A model generated the notes under the pieces. It searched no databases. It was not told the origin of the DNA and was given only the letters and a program-made list of their open reading frames with translations. Position numbers and translations under genes: made by a program. Below are positions 21,936-35,696 of a stretch of 64,000 nt of DNA, piece after piece. The DNA is taken from assembly GCA_009760855.2 (NCBI GenBank), contig WPIO01000049.1, forward strand, positions 2,684,501 through 2,748,500, given 5' to 3'. This stretch comes from Cristatella mucedo. Taxonomy: Eukaryota > Bryozoa > Phylactolaemata > Cristatellidae. Numbering within the stretch: position 1 is the first letter of the stretch; the number at the start of each line of letters is the position of its first letter.

Positions 21936-23329
21936 ATTTCTCCGGCTCGCTACAGGTACTACGGGCACAGGATTTTGCTGTGTGATGACCAAAAATATTC
22001 CTATACGTCAAACCTGAGCAATCTGTAAAAGAATGTCGGACGCCACGATCGTCCACTAGAGGCGCTGCTATGCAGCGTCTGCCATGCACAGCTAAAATTT
22101 CTTGGCTTGCGTAGATCCGGAAGTGAAGCGAGGCATTCGGAGCTCCAGCGTCCGTATAGCTGCAGCATGCATGAAAAGCGAGTCGCGTCTGTCACAGAGT
22201 TTCGGCTGGGACTTGAAAGCAATTTGTGCTTACAATTAGCGAGAAAGTGGCATTCCTAATATATTCAAAGATGCCAGTCTGAAGTTTATGTCTCTGAAGA
22301 CAAAATGCCTGTCTCCTGTTAGTATTTTTATTCTCAGAAAGTTGCGTAACAAAGATCAGCAGTTTTGAAAATCTGGTATCGAAGCAGGCGCTTTAGTCAG
22401 TTGAAGTTTCGGTTTCAGATGAGTGAGTTCCACGTTACGTCTGGATCTGGGCCATTATTGTCCGACATTGCTATCAATTTATTATACGATTCTACGTCAT
22501 CGTCACTACCCATAAAATATCAGGCTTATTTATGCTGGGAAACGGAGCAATGCTTAATGCAAAATTTACTCAATTTTCGAAGCACCTTTAGGAGTGCTGT
22601 TGTTTTGCCTATTTCGGACAGTAGTGGGTGCGGCTCAGCGAGCGTTTGTAACATGTGATGCCAGAAGTGTGGGATAATAGTTAAAGACCCTTAGCAATCG
22701 TCTTTTGTTAGTATCTTTGCTTGTGACTCAATTTGTTGAAGTCGAACTTTAAAGATAGAGTTCTGTATTGGCGTGTTTAAGTTAGGAATTGAACGCGATT
22801 GTGAATCGTTCAATGTTGAAATAGCTTACTGCAACTTTGCTGAACTTTGGGATTCAAGAAAATTCCTGTTTTTGCGGATTTTGATGCCGTGCTTATCCAA
22901 AATTAAGCAAAGTAGTAAGAATATTGTTGGGAACTAAAGCGACTTTAGAAATAAGGCTTGTCCCATGGATCCAGTGAGGCGATATGGGCGGCTGAGCCGC
23001 CTATAGCAGCATTTAGGCGTACTTGTACCGATAGTACGGATGCAGTGAACGCAGGGGTTCTCTGACGGCTGTTGCGGAAGTCTTAAATATCTACCGCAAA
23101 TCTCACGGCTATCCTGCAGTGTGCTGAGACTGTGGCAAGACTGGAAATTAAGTGTGCTAATAACGACCGCAGGCTGGAACTTACCATGGTCAATCTGGAA
23201 GATGCCATGGGCAATTAGGTGACCTATTTAGCACCTCAGCACGTCGTAGTTGCAGCTCGTTGCTTTGAAATTGGGATGCTCAATGTGGGGCCCGAGATGC
23301 CTGAAAGAGCCTGGTTTGAACCAGTGGTT
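21936..23329. other. Unassigned spacer
   Basis: No gene seen. Around 22540-22590 it matches 41482-41530 (both contain GAGCAATACTTAATGCAA-like sequence), so it holds an unnamed dispersed repeat. At 23130-23215 one frame reads as a charged heptad-like stretch (ARLEIKCANNDRRLELTMVN), possibly a LINE ORF1 coiled-coil relic; weak. Confidence 0.4.
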
Positions 23330-23475
23330 TCGGTGGTCACCTCCACCGAAGGCCAAGGTGAATGTAGGGAAATGATTGATGCTATGGGCTTGAGCCCCTT
23401 GGCACATGTGAAGCGCGTGAGGAGAGGATAAGTTCTCGTAGGGCTCTATGCAAACGTATTATATTTATCCTATTC
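23330..23475 (+). mobile_element. SINE family 1 (diverged)
   Basis: GGGCTTGAGCCCCTTGGCAC (B-box side), GTGAAGCGCGTGAGGAGAGG, then a CTCTATGCAAACG end and an ATT tail. The 5' half is poorly preserved. Confidence 0.6.
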
Positions 23476-23559
23476 TCGCCTCCTGATATAGAGCGCTCTA
23501 GCATTCGTTCGTGTTCGTTGCAGAATTCTTCCGAAAACCGAAGTTCTTGCGAACATCGT

Positions 23560-24185
23560 ATACGTTTATTGACTTCAAGTTTTTGTTGCTCACTTTTAGG
23601 TCATTTCATTCTTTGACTCAAGCCTATCTTTCCGACATACTCCCCCATCAGGCCAGGCATCGTACCACCCGCTTTTCGGAATCCAACAGTCGAGAAATAC
23701 CCCGTACAAACCTCAAATCCTTTGGGGACCGTGCATTTAGTTCGTACGCTCCCAAAGCCTGGAACTCCCTTCCGACCTGCGTCAGAACATCCCCTGACCT
23801 GACCACATTTAAATGGAACTTAAAAACACACCTATTTAGGACAGCATTTGGTGGATCCCTGTGATTCGTCCTTCACGTGCTTATGAGTGCTGACACTGTG
23901 CATGCTGCCACTAACCACATTTGCATGCTGACCCTGGGCATGTCACCCTAACCATGTTATTCATTTTGTTTGTTTTTCAAGCATGATTTACTTACCATTT
24001 AATTTCATTTCCCTTGGCAGCAAACGTAGTGGCGCCTAGAAAGAAATTGAGTTCTCTGGGCACGCTTTATCAAGTACAGTATTATTGTTATTATTATTGT
24101 GATTAGCGCCTAGAGAGAGATTAAGTTCTCTGAGGACGCTCTATAAAGTGAATTATTATTATCATTATTATTATTATTATTTTAT
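23560..24185 (+). mobile_element. LINE-A 3' fragment with doubled tail
   Basis: C-terminal coding end (SLTQAYLSDILPHQARHRTT, about 23613-23672) and 3' UTR, ending in ATT repeats near 24095. A second tail segment follows at about 24098-24185 (GCGCCTAGAGAGAGATTAAG). Very close to the copy at 26155-26936. Confidence 0.8.
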
Positions 24186-25254
24186 TTGAGAGCATACGAA
24201 ATTTCTGCTGATAGCATCTAGATTTCTGGTACCTTAGCGTTGACTGACGAGTTGGGGTGCTAAGTGGTCGTTCTTCCTGAGCCGGCTATAGCCCCTGTGG
24301 AGTCTGTGCCTTCTCTAACTTGCTTCGAGATGGCTACGGTTTGAACTGTCGGGGTTAAAGACTGTTGCTCTGACCAGGAACAGGCTGCTTTCACTTACTG
24401 CTGAGTTAATGCAGATGATGCCTAGGCTACAAGTAATGGAATTGCAGCAAAGCCTTGCTACGAGCCAGATGAGGAACTGCATTTTCGCTCTATTAAGTCT
24501 GGTGACAATGTTATATGTCACATGCTGGTGCTACGCGACGATGGAAAGGACAACCTGTCTATGCCACAAGCTCTGCATTTTAATGCCAACGACTTGTTTG
24601 CATTCTTTCTGATGCGGAAACTTCTTCTCTCGCTGGTCAATATATCTGCTCGACTTCACTGATATGATAATTCCATGGAATTTACAGCAGGATGAAAGCT
24701 ATTACAAATTGAAATTAAAATAAATTATTAAATTCTTAAGTTCTTCTTATACTCAAATGTCGATCAAGGTAGAGCGGTTACGACCATTTTATGACTGGAG
24801 AATCGGCGTGTCTTAAAAGCTAATGTGTCGTGTTTCGATTTCCAGTAGCGGAGCCGTTCACTGCGTTTCAAAAGTCTGACGGCGGGTGTATGCTTCTAAG
24901 AAAAGTTGGTCACCGTATATGTTTCTCTGCAGATTAACTCAATCAAAGGCGGACAATACTAGATTTCCGAGGCGATGCCAGCGCGAACCATGATAAGACG
25001 AAGCCGCAATTGCTTGTTACTATTTTTAGCAATTGTTATCGAAGCTCGTGCTACTGTGCAGCCCTGTCTGCTCCTTCATGTATTGGGGTGCTAATTTCGT
25101 TCTACTGTGACACAGTTTCAAGCATATAAAGATAGTACTACGGCTAAAGCTGCTTGTCTATCTTGGCCAAGTGAATGGCTGGCGACCTGAACGTATGAAA
25201 AACAGGGGGTTCCTGAGACTCTTCGTAGTCCACCTCGTTGTTGGATCGGCTTCT
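24186..25254. other. Unassigned spacer
   Basis: No supported gene. 24315-24612 holds overlapping frames on both strands, one rich in Leu/Met/Gln; no motif recognised. Possibly old transposon sequence. Confidence 0.4.
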
Positions 25255-25425
25255 GGCGATACAAAATATTACAAATCCTAGCTGATTCCACAGCCTCGTT
25301 TTGTATAGCGACAGAAGAGCCTTTACGGCTATCACCGCCTCTCACACTGACGATTAATCGCCCACCACAGGAATCGAACCCACGACCTCGGGGCCGAGGT
25401 CATGAATGAAGTCATCGCAGCCACA
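25255..25425 (-). mobile_element. tRNA-derived SINE, family 2
   Basis: Minus-strand copy. The reverse complement has a good B-box (GTGGGTTCGATTCC), then a GGCGAT and GGTGATAGC stretch and GTCGCTATACAAAA. Closely matches 47240-47410. Confidence 0.75.
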
Positions 25426-25544
25426 GCAAGAGCTTAGAAAATGATAATCTGAAAGTTCTCAGTAGCTGTTTATGTTAGAGGCTGACGAGGTGGCGAAGCC
25501 GAGCTTCGGTGAGTAGCAGCTGGTTAATCATACCACAGTGGTTC

Positions 25545-26145
25545 ACTAAAAACCAAACTAGCTCCTTAGTTGTGTCTCGGCTTGATTGTTGTAATTCTCT
25601 TTTGGCTTAGCTACCAAAAAACCAACTAGGCCACTGCAGCTGGCTATGAATATGGCTGCAAGGCAATTTTTCAAGTCCCGGAGGTTTGACCACGTGTCTC
25701 CTTTGCTAAAAGAGCTAGAATGGCTGCCGGTTGATCGACTGATACAGACCAAAGTTCTTACGCTGACCCGCAAGGCTCGCCACGGCTTGGCTCCTCCATA
25801 ACTAGATGAACTGCGGCACAAGTTTAAGCCTCCTCTTTCCCGGGTCCTCTAAGGACAATAAATTAGCTGTTTCATTCCTCCGCTTAAAGACCGTTGGCGA
25901 CAGAAGCTTTAGCTTTGCAGGTTCAAGACTGTGGAACTCGCTTCCACGATTCTCACGCAATGACAACTACTCTCCCGCCGCCAACAAAGGCTCATCCGTT
26001 CTAAGGGTCTGACCTGCTACTTCTATGCTACTCACTACCTTAACTGCTCTCCTGACTCTTCTATGCTTCCACGTCCTCTTTATTGAGTGAGATGCAGTGC
26101 GTTTTCTACTGAATGGATACCACAAGCCGCTTAGGTTGTGAGTAA
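25545..26145 (+). mobile_element. LINE-B 3' fragment
   Basis: C-terminal end of the LINE-B ORF (MNMAARQFFKSRRFDHVSPL region, 25648-25710; then the EWLPV and KARHGLAP regions) and part of the 3' UTR. Frameshifted. It abuts LINE-A at 26150. Confidence 0.8.
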
Positions 26146-26149
26146 ACTA

Positions 26150-26938
26150 ATCTGCATATTTTCAGCTTCATAACATTGCTAAAAATCGGGCTTGTTTAGA
26201 TAAGGATACCACGTCCAAGTTGGTTTATGCATTCGCGACATTCCGTCTCGACTTCTGCAACTCACTGCTCGCTGGCCTACCGGCATGTGCGATCAGGCGA
26301 TTGCAGCTGGTGCAAAACTCCGCAGCTAGGCTTGCCTGTCGTGAGCTTCGCAGTTGCCACATTACTCCACTTCTCGCCGACCTGCACTGGCTACCAGTCA
26401 AGCATCGGATTGAATTCAAGGTTTTGTCACTCACTTTTAGGTCACTTCATTCTATGGCTTCAGCCTATCTTTCAGAGATACTACCCCATCAGGCAAAGCA
26501 TCGTACCACTCGCTTTTCGGAATCCAACAGTCTAGAAATACCTCGTACAAACCTTAAATCCTTTGGAGACCGTGCATTTAGCTCGTATGCTCCCACAGCC
26601 TGGAACTCCCTCCCGACCTGCATCAGAACATCCCCTGACCTGACCACATTTAAAAGAAACTTAAAAACATACCTATTTAGGAGAGCATTTAGTGGGTCCT
26701 TGTGATTCGTCCTTGATGTGCTTTTGCGTGCTGACACTGTGCATGCTGCCACTAACCACATTTGCATACTGACCCTGTGCATGTCACCCCTAACCATGTT
26801 ATTCATTTTGTTTGTTTGTCAAGCGTGATTTTACTCACCATTCAATTGCATTTCCATTTGCAGCAAATGCATAGCGCCTAGAGAGATATTGAGTTCTCTG
26901 AGGGCGCTTTATCAAGTGCATTATTATTATTATTAACT
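26150..26938 (+). mobile_element. LINE-A 3' fragment with intact C-terminal frame
   Basis: Best LINE-A C-terminus: an open frame at 26220-26705 (161 codons) with FRLDFCNSLLAGLP, LQLVQNSAARLACRE, ITPLLADLHWLPV and FKVLSLTFRSLHS. These are the post-RT C-terminal motifs of CR1/L2-type LINEs. The 3' UTR and (ATT)n tail follow. The sequence is clean enough to be a fairly recent insertion. The protein is a 5'-truncated fragment and would have no activity. Confidence 0.88.
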
Positions 26939-26939
26939 A

Positions 26940-28559
26940 TGCAAAACTTTCTCACCTAACACTCACACAATCTGTTTGGATTTTGTGGAGTTAAAAACGA
27001 AGAAACGTTAAATTACGTCCAATTAGATTCGTCTTTTTATTCACGGCTGAGGACGGCCTTTATTTAAGTAGGAGGCAGTGTAAAGGCAGCGCCAGGAAAA
27101 GAGCCGAGTTATGGCGGGTAGTTATTACTCGCGATTACGCTATTTTATGATTGCCTTTTGCCCTAGCCGTATAACGTGTCGGCACCTTGAGTTAAGCAGT
27201 CAGTCGGGATTCGAGACTTGGGGTGTTGGCATTAGAGCTTACCTGAGGCTTAGGCTACATGGCTATTCGTGTGCTCCGTGGCTGTTGTTTAACGCCGGTA
27301 ACCGTCTGCTGTCGTCAAATACCCTTGTGTGCATTGTGTGAACAAACGTAAGTGCTATTGTAGCAGCCGCTAAACTAGGGTGGCATGCATGATCTGAGTG
27401 ACTTGTGGCTCGCCGCGGGTTTCGGCTTCCTACTTCTGGTTCCAACTCTCTACATCCGGTTCATATTACCCACTTCCGCTGTGGAACGAAGAGCCGCGGT
27501 TTCTCTGCTAGAAAAAGGGAACGCAAACTTGCATAGAAAGCCCTTTCGAAGCAATCGCACACAGGACTAAGCTCGAAGGTATTGCAATTGAGGTTTACAG
27601 ATATTATATTGGAAAATGAAACGGTTGAAAGTGGTTAAATCAGAAATAGAGCAGTCACACCCGGTAAATAGTGACAACCTAGTCTGACTTTAACCTAGAA
27701 TGTCGGTAAGCAGTTCACAATGCTAAAAGGGAGGGGACCATCAGCCAGTAGCCGACGGGTAAGGCAATAGCACTTCGCGAGTTAAGTCACAGGTACAGCT
27801 TTTATAGTTGGCAAATCCATGTCGCCCATTGCAAGCGAGACAGGTTGTCATTAGAACTCTTTTGTCGCTATAAATGTACGAATCAGTCTGTCGAATTATC
27901 TTAATTTTACATTTCACTTCCACAGAGAGACTATGCTAACTTTTGGCTTACGCGATTAACCTGTGTGATTGCGAACGTTCGTGCATATGATAGTTGTGTC
28001 CAGTGCGTAAACGGAGATGTCACTTTTGATACACCAGCAGCCACTGAAAAATGTTAGGAGAGCCTTCGTGATTGCATGACTCTATTCTTCAGCACAAATG
28101 GACGAGTGCAGTAAAATTACAAAATTGGATCTAGAGCGATTTTTAGCAGAGAGCTGTGGAACTTTAAATCCGTGGCATGCCATTAGATGCAAAACGAAGT
28201 GTGTTTAAGCAAGTATTGAATTGCAGCGAAGGGATAGAAAGAAATGAGGCTCAAAAGTGGACAAAATGAAAAGTTCGCATTTAATTAAGCTACGTGTTTG
28301 CCGCTCACTCTCTCAATATCCAATGAAGAGGCGCGAGAGAAGTTAACAAACTACGTATTAGTTTTCAGAAAAGATTCTCAGTTTTGAAATAAATCCTTAG
28401 CACTGATTTCGAGGTAGCATTGCTCGGTCCAAATTGTAGTGCAGTCCAAGCTTGCAATACGGGAATTTAATCCCGTGAATTCTCGCGTAGCCCATCTGCC
28501 ACTGTGGCAGCTGAGGCCTCTCGGCATCAGGCCCAACTGAGCAGCAATTATCATTCAAA
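26940..28559. other. Unassigned spacer
   Basis: A LINE-B-like tail trace (GTGGAGTTAAAAACGAAGAA) lies near 26980-27010. The rest has no recognised gene or element. The 27385-27570 frame has a hydrophobic N-terminal stretch but no further support. AT-rich from 27590 to 28440. Confidence 0.4.
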
Positions 28560-29142
28560 GTCACTCTGATTGGTCGCGAGCGTCGCTTTATAGCTGGGGG
28601 CGACGTAGAGCGATCGACGAAACGAGCTTTCGTAGCATCTTTCTGGTCACCCGGTCGCCGAGGCGTCGATTGCTGATCGACCGCGCTGATCGACCTGCCA
28701 CTGCCTCACCTCGGCCTAAGCCGCCGTCGGGAAGCAGCGACCTGGTAGGCGCTAGGCCAACGATAGTAGGGGCGCATTACATCCCGACGCAACGCTCGCG
28801 AACTGTGCGGTCGCTGGTAAGTGACACGGAGACACGGTGAGCCACAGCCGAGTGGGTTATCATTTAATCAATATTGCCTAGGTTGGCTACATCGCTCAAA
28901 GAAGTAGGCCCGACCAAATAAGCTGCAAGATTCCGGACATGGTTTCTAACTGCAGCTGCATCGTAGGAACGTCGCCGCCTCCTCCAACCCCTGATGGAGG
29001 AGGAGGTGATAATTACGTAAACATTAGAAATTCGGTAAAGCCTGCTTCTCAGAGAAATCCTGGTGATTGCAGGTAACCCCGCACAGTCGGGCAATGCAGC
29101 GTCCACTGGGTTCCAATCCTCAGGCCGATGTATGCACGAGTC

Positions 29143-29145
29143 AGC

Positions 29146-29210
<65 letters not shown>

Positions 29211-29430
29211 GACAGAGAGAGATATTTAGAGATAGAGATAGAGATATAGATAGAGATAGAGATAGAGATAGAGATCGAGATCGAGATAGAGATCGAGATA
29301 CAGATAGAGATAGAGATAGAGATAGAGATAGAGATAGAGATAAAGATAGAGATCGAGATAGAGATAGAGATCGAGATAGAGATCGAGATAGAGATAGAGA
29401 TAGAGATAGAGATAGAGATAGAGATAGAGA
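29143..29430 (+). repeat. (GA)/(GACA)/(GATA)n microsatellite
   Basis: Starts as GA, passes through (GACA)n at about 29187-29210, and becomes GATAGA/GATCGA units to 29430. Open frames here (Arg-Asp, Ile-Ser repeats) are artefacts of the array. Confidence 0.95.
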
Positions 29431-30448
29431 TGGTCCGTGCTGTCAGGCTTCTTTTACGGTTGCTACCATCACTCGTGCCAGTGTGATTGCCACGCACAAT
29501 CTAGGATTTTACTTTTACGGGGATCACACTAGGTTTTAACTTTGCTATGATCCCTTTCAGCCGTCCAGTACCTCAAACTCTCTCAACTCCAAAGCTGAAT
29601 TGAATGATGACATTCGCTCATGGATGGGAGCAAATTTTCTAAAATTAAGTGATGATAAAACTAACTTAATTCTTATGGGCAAACCAAGTGTGATTCAGTA
29701 ATCGGATAGGCTAAAGATCGTAATCGGATCTGCCAGCACATCTCCTGTTGGATCTGCACGAAATCTAGGTGTCATGTTCCAAAATGACCTTTTATTAGGA
29801 GAACACATCAGCTCCACAATCAAGTCTGCCTACTTTCACCCACATAATATTGCTGAAATGTGGGCTTGGTTAGACCCCACTTCTGGCCGACGTGCACTGA
29901 CTATTAGTCGAACAGGGGATCGACTTCAATTTTTTGTCGCTCATGTCTAGCTCTCCACTCTTTAGCTCCAGCATACCCATCAGATCTAAACACCCACCAG
30001 GCAAAGCATTGCACCACATGCTTTTCGGGAATCTAACTGTTTACCTATACCTCCTACGAACCTCAGCTCCTTTGGAGACCGTGCATTTCGTTCGTATACT
30101 CCCTAAGCATGGAACTCGCTTCCGAATTGAGTCACGAAATCCACTGACGTGACCACATTTAAAAGGAAACTACAAACGCACCTATTAATGACAGAATTTC
30201 TTTTATCCCTGTGGTTGGTCTTTTATGTGCTTATGCGTGCTGACACTGCACATGCTGCCATTAGCCACACTTGCATGCTGACCCTGTGCATGTCACCCAT
30301 AACCATGTTATTCACATTGTTTATCAAGCACGATACCACTCACCACACAATCGCATTTCCTAAGCAGCAAATGTAAAGCACCTGGAAAGAGATCGAGTTC
30401 TCTGAGGGCACTTTATCAAGTGCGCTATTGTTATCAATATCATTATTA
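29431..30448 (+). mobile_element. LINE-A, 5'-truncated, inside GA array
   Basis: Starts just upstream of the RT active-site region (FYFYGDH in place of FYADD, about 29510-29525) and runs to the 3' UTR and tail. Flanked by GATA repeats on the left and GA repeats on the right, so it landed in the array. Unit 2 has the same array without the insertion. Many stops. Confidence 0.8.
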
Positions 30449-31075
30449 AAGAGAGAGAGAGAGATGAGACAAGCCTCAGGTCGTAGACAGCGGGCGAGTG
30501 GCCGGAAGCGAACGATTGCTGTAGCCACGACTGTGCCTGAGTCCATCGTCGGATCGAGCCGGCGCAGTCTGCTCCAACTCTTACGTCAGCAACAGCCGTC
30601 GAAACTGGGATCGGAGGAGCTCGTGCGACGATAGAGCATTTCCGGACGCTACTCGGTAGAGTTGGCACTTATCGTTAGCACTTCCAGACGAGCTGCCACT
30701 CGTGCCACTGCTTTCGGTCGAGGTCGAGTGGCTTCCTCTGCAGCTCTGGATTTTTTCCCAATCGCGCTCTCGACGCCGGATCACTCCGGCTCCGATTCAC
30801 GCCATCGTCCGAGGCTGACGCCAGTTTCGCTGCAAGTTTCAGCGGGCGAGCCGCCGCAGCACTAGCACCCTTGACGGCTGCTTCATAGCCTCTCGGACCG
30901 ATCGGAACGCGGGCCGCTCGGTCTCAGCAAATCGGGCTACTGCAAGCTCACGTGTGCAGTCGAGCGAGACTCCAAGCTGAGGCTGAGGCAGCTCACTCGC
31001 TCGCTCGCTCTGGCAGTGCTCGCCCACTCGCACCGCTTCGACGGCCACAGCTAAGGAACCGTGCTTCTGGCTGCA

Positions 31076-31918
31076 GGGTGTGTGTGCGCTGCCTGGGATC
31101 CTTTCGAGCTTCCGTCTGCCGTTTCCGGTTCCGCCTTCCGCTCGCCGGTCCGCCGCTGGGCCATGGTAAGCTCGATAATCTCACCGGCCAGAACGGCGGG
31201 CGCCCAGCCGTGCCTGTCCGTCTCGGCATCAACAGGTTCTGTCGCTCAAATCTGGCGGCCTGGCGGCCACTCGTCAGTGAGTCTCGTAAGTTGGCAAAAG
31301 ACTAAGCTAGCGTCCTAGCAGCTGACCAGATGCAAGACCTCAACAGTAGTCAATAGAGACCTCGAGAGAAAGCTCGAGAGAGTTTGAAAGAATTCGAGAG
31401 AGTTCGAAAGAGGTGGACAAAGCTCCTCAGAGCTCGAACTCGTTATTCACAGGCTTCCCTCTATGATCCGTGGCGAGCATTATATCTCGCGAATAAAACG
31501 GCATTCAATATCCGTTGTTTTGCCGCTTGACTTTATTCGTGCCTATATCCGGCCCATCTTCTTCTTTCATTTGGCGCCAGACGAACTGTCAGGCTAACCC
31601 GGAAGAGAGCAGAGATAGAAGCTGAAAATAACTCGTTAAAGCCATTTTGCCGATTAACTTTAATATCCGATTGGCAGAGCGCCAGATACAACAAAATTCA
31701 GGCACTAAATCTCCTTAGCCGCTCGGCGGCGGGGAAAGTCTGCAGCCCAGGGCACGAAAGACCGCTCGTTGGGAACGAGTGGTCATCAGAGAGGTCAAGG
31801 TCGTTTACCGCCCCCCCACGCCTAGCTCGCGGTGGTCTAGTCTGCACATGCTCTGACGCCGCCTGTCCACCTACCAGGAGCGCTTTCGCGGAGTGCCCTA
31901 GCTCGTTGATCGGTGTGG
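31076..31918 (+). other. 5' flank of opsin copy 3
   Basis: Partly homologous to 11110-11780 of unit 2 from the CTCGTAAGT site (about 31284) onward. An ATG followed by a GTAAGC occurs at about 31163-31170. A frame at 31061-31318 is open but not matched in unit 2. Candidate location of the opsin first exon, not proven. Confidence 0.35.
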
Positions 31919-32138
31919 CGTCCGTCTGCGCCACAGGCCCGGTCGGAGCTGTGCTGAATGCCACCAGCCTATACACAAGTGTCCAGCCGCTGCTGGCGGC
32001 GAGGACTAAGTGTCGCCGCTGACCGATGGAGCAGGAGCTGCTTCGCTCCTGAACGCGAACGACCTCTGCCTCGCATTAGCCACGTTTCCCGCGTCTTCGG
32101 CTTTTTTCTCGCTCAGGAATTGCTTTTCGGAGCCATCG
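31919..32138 (+). pseudogene. Opsin copy 3, exon 1 (TM1-TM2), broken
   Basis: Homologous to exon 1 of copy 4. TM1 reads SVCATGPVGAVLNATSLY, with the Gly-Asn signature, then a TGA after TKCRR. After a small indel TM2 continues in another frame (SLLNANDLCLALATFPASSA), and a further indel shifts it again at the RRWLFG equivalent. The splice donor GGTAAG of copy 4 has become CGATAAG. Unusable as an exon. Confidence 0.75.
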
Positions 32139-32292
32139 ATAAGCGCCCGGGCGCGGCAATATCTGCAACGGCGTCGGCAAAAGCGGCGGCTACTGCTGCT
32201 GCTGCTGCTAGGCGGCGGCGGCTGCCGGGACGACTGTCCGCGTTTCGGCAGCAGCCTGCGACCTCTATCTCGCACTTCGAAGCGCCGGCGTG

Positions 32293-32430
32293 GCCATTTC
32301 TTACGGTGCTCGCCTGACTACGGTCAAGGTGAATGACCGAGGTTGCTAGCTAGAAACCGACGGCGTTTGCGAATCTCCTGAATAGAGATTAAGTTCTCTT
32401 AGGGTGCTATGTAAATGAACGGCATTACAT
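32293..32430 (+). mobile_element. SINE family 1 (diverged)
   Basis: GGTGCTCGCCTGACTACGGT, then GAATCTCCTGAATAGAGATT, AAGTTCTCTTAGGGTGCTAT and GTAAATG. The head is poorly preserved and the 3' end is clear. Confidence 0.7.
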
Positions 32431-32564
32431 TTTTTCTCGCCGTGATGAGACGCGTGCATTTTCCCTCGACTATGGACTACGCTGTGCACACGGGCGCACT
32501 CGCTCTCCCTGAGTATTGTGGTGGTTCGTCTAGAAAGCAAGGCGAGTCGTGGTTTTTCTCCCAG

Positions 32565-34324
<1,760 letters not shown>

Positions 34325-34654
34325 CAAGCAGAACGTCGACTTCATGGTTTTGTCACTCAATTTTACATCCCTTCATTTTTGGCTCTAGCCTTACTATTAC
34401 ATTTACTCCCCGCCAGGCTAGGCATCATACAACCAGCATTTCCGAATCTGATCATTTAGCTACACCTCATACGAACCTCAAATCCTTTGACGAACGTGCC
34501 TTTTGCTCGTACTGCAGTATACTAGGAGTGCTGAAACTCATTTCCGACTGGCGTCTGATATCCTGAACTTTCGACATTTAAAAAGAAGCTAAAATGCATC
34601 TTTTGATCATTGCACTTTGTGGGTCCATGTGATTGGTTTTCTACGTGCTTAACG
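34325..34654 (+). mobile_element. LINE-A fragment lacking its tail
   Basis: C-terminal coding end (frameshifted) and the start of the 3' UTR (TGTGGGTCCATGTGATTGGT, about 34618-34637), stopping abruptly at 34654, where opsin exon 3 sequence begins. Loss of the LINE 3' end and of the 5' part of exon 3 indicates a deletion junction. Confidence 0.7.
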
Positions 34655-34782
34655 GCTCTCGATGGCGGCTCTGCCGTCGGACGTGTTCGTGTGGCGCCAC
34701 GAAGTCGCTTGAGCTGGCGGCCCCCTGTTGCAGAGCCACGTGCGCTTCGATGGGACACAGTGCTGGCTCGAATGTGACTAAG
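34655..34782 (+). pseudogene. Opsin copy 3, exon 3 remnant (loop 3)
   Basis: Only the last third of exon 3 remains, matching 2305-2431 (GCCGTCGGACGTGTTCGTG to AATGTGACTAAG) with donor GT at 34783. TM4, loop 2 and TM5 are gone. Confidence 0.75.
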
Positions 34783-35384
34783 GTGCATTCGCGCTCGTGC
34801 CCTCTGAGGCTCGATCAATGCTCGCTGCAGTTTGGCTCCGCCGACGGGCGATGGGTGGGCGAGTGATCGTTCATGGAAGTGAGAGGTTGGGCTCGAACTC
34901 GAGTGCGTTCACTTCTCGTCCCCATAACGAGGAGGAGAACCGACGGAGAGCCCTCGGTCGGCGCACGGCTCAGCCAGTCGGCCGCTTAGAGGAAGCATTT
35001 TTGGTGAATTCTGCTCGCATATCCATACATCATAAACCCACTCGCGGGCGTCGAGCATGAGCGGACGCTGCGTTAAACGGTCGGAGCGCTCTCGAAGTCC
35101 CTGTTGACCCTAGAAGCTCGTGGCTAGGCTGCCTTATCAGCCCGGTCGGCGGGCATGCCAGGCCAGTCATTAATTAGCTCAGGCGAACGCAACGTCTCGA
35201 TCAATTCTACTTAAACGCTCAGCAGTTCAAAATTAATTCAGCCGTCTAATTATATCCTTGCAAATGAATCGGGCCTTTTGAGATTGAAGCCTGGCAGCTC
35301 ACAGTTCTCTGCGAAAGCACTGCGTCTGCACTATGTGTCAGCAGGTGATAGTGCCAGACACGTTTTTCGGTAGTGAGAGCACCT
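34783..35384 (+). other. Intron 3 (5' part) of opsin copy 3
   Basis: Duplicated intron sequence matching 2432-2700 and 5700-6000 of unit 1 and 14845-15160 and 15640-15950 of unit 2. No gene seen. Confidence 0.5.
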
Positions 35385-35520
35385 AGCTAGTTTGGTCCAG
35401 CGGTTAAGGTGGTCACCCGTGTCCCAAGGTCTGGCTGAGGTCGTGGGCTCGGTCCAAGAGATACAAATGAAGTGCCTGAATAGAGATTATATGCTCTTGG
35501 GGCACTATACAGACGAATTA

Positions 35521-35568
<48 letters not shown>
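35385..35568 (+). mobile_element. SINE family 1 with (TA)n tail
   Basis: Well-preserved head (TTTGGTCCAGCGGTTAAGGT, GGCTGAGGTCGTGGGCTCGG) and 3' end (GCCTGAATAGAGATTATATG, GGGGCACTATACAGACGAAT), followed by (TA)n at about 35524-35568. Inserted only in unit 3. Confidence 0.8.
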
Positions 35569-35570
<2 letters not shown>

Positions 35571-35696
35571 GCTCTGCACGAGGTTTTCTTCTTTGCCATT
35601 GAATTTTGATTGAGCCCAATGTTGCAACGCATCACGATTGTAGGAGTACTAGTTCTGCTGAAAGACTGCCCTTGTCCCTAGCTGCATTAAAGTTGA

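Larger units (their letters stand above)
28560..31075 (+). repeat. Upstream 5' block of opsin copy 3
   Basis: Homologous to 11880-13240 of unit 2, with a LINE-A inserted in its GA array. Conservation of this block in two units suggests an original position upstream of the opsin gene; promoter activity is only a guess. No gene recognised. Confidence 0.6.

Noticed and set aside
26220-26705. Possible host gene of 161 codons
   Set aside because: Its motifs are those of the LINE C-terminus, and near-identical copies recur across the window.
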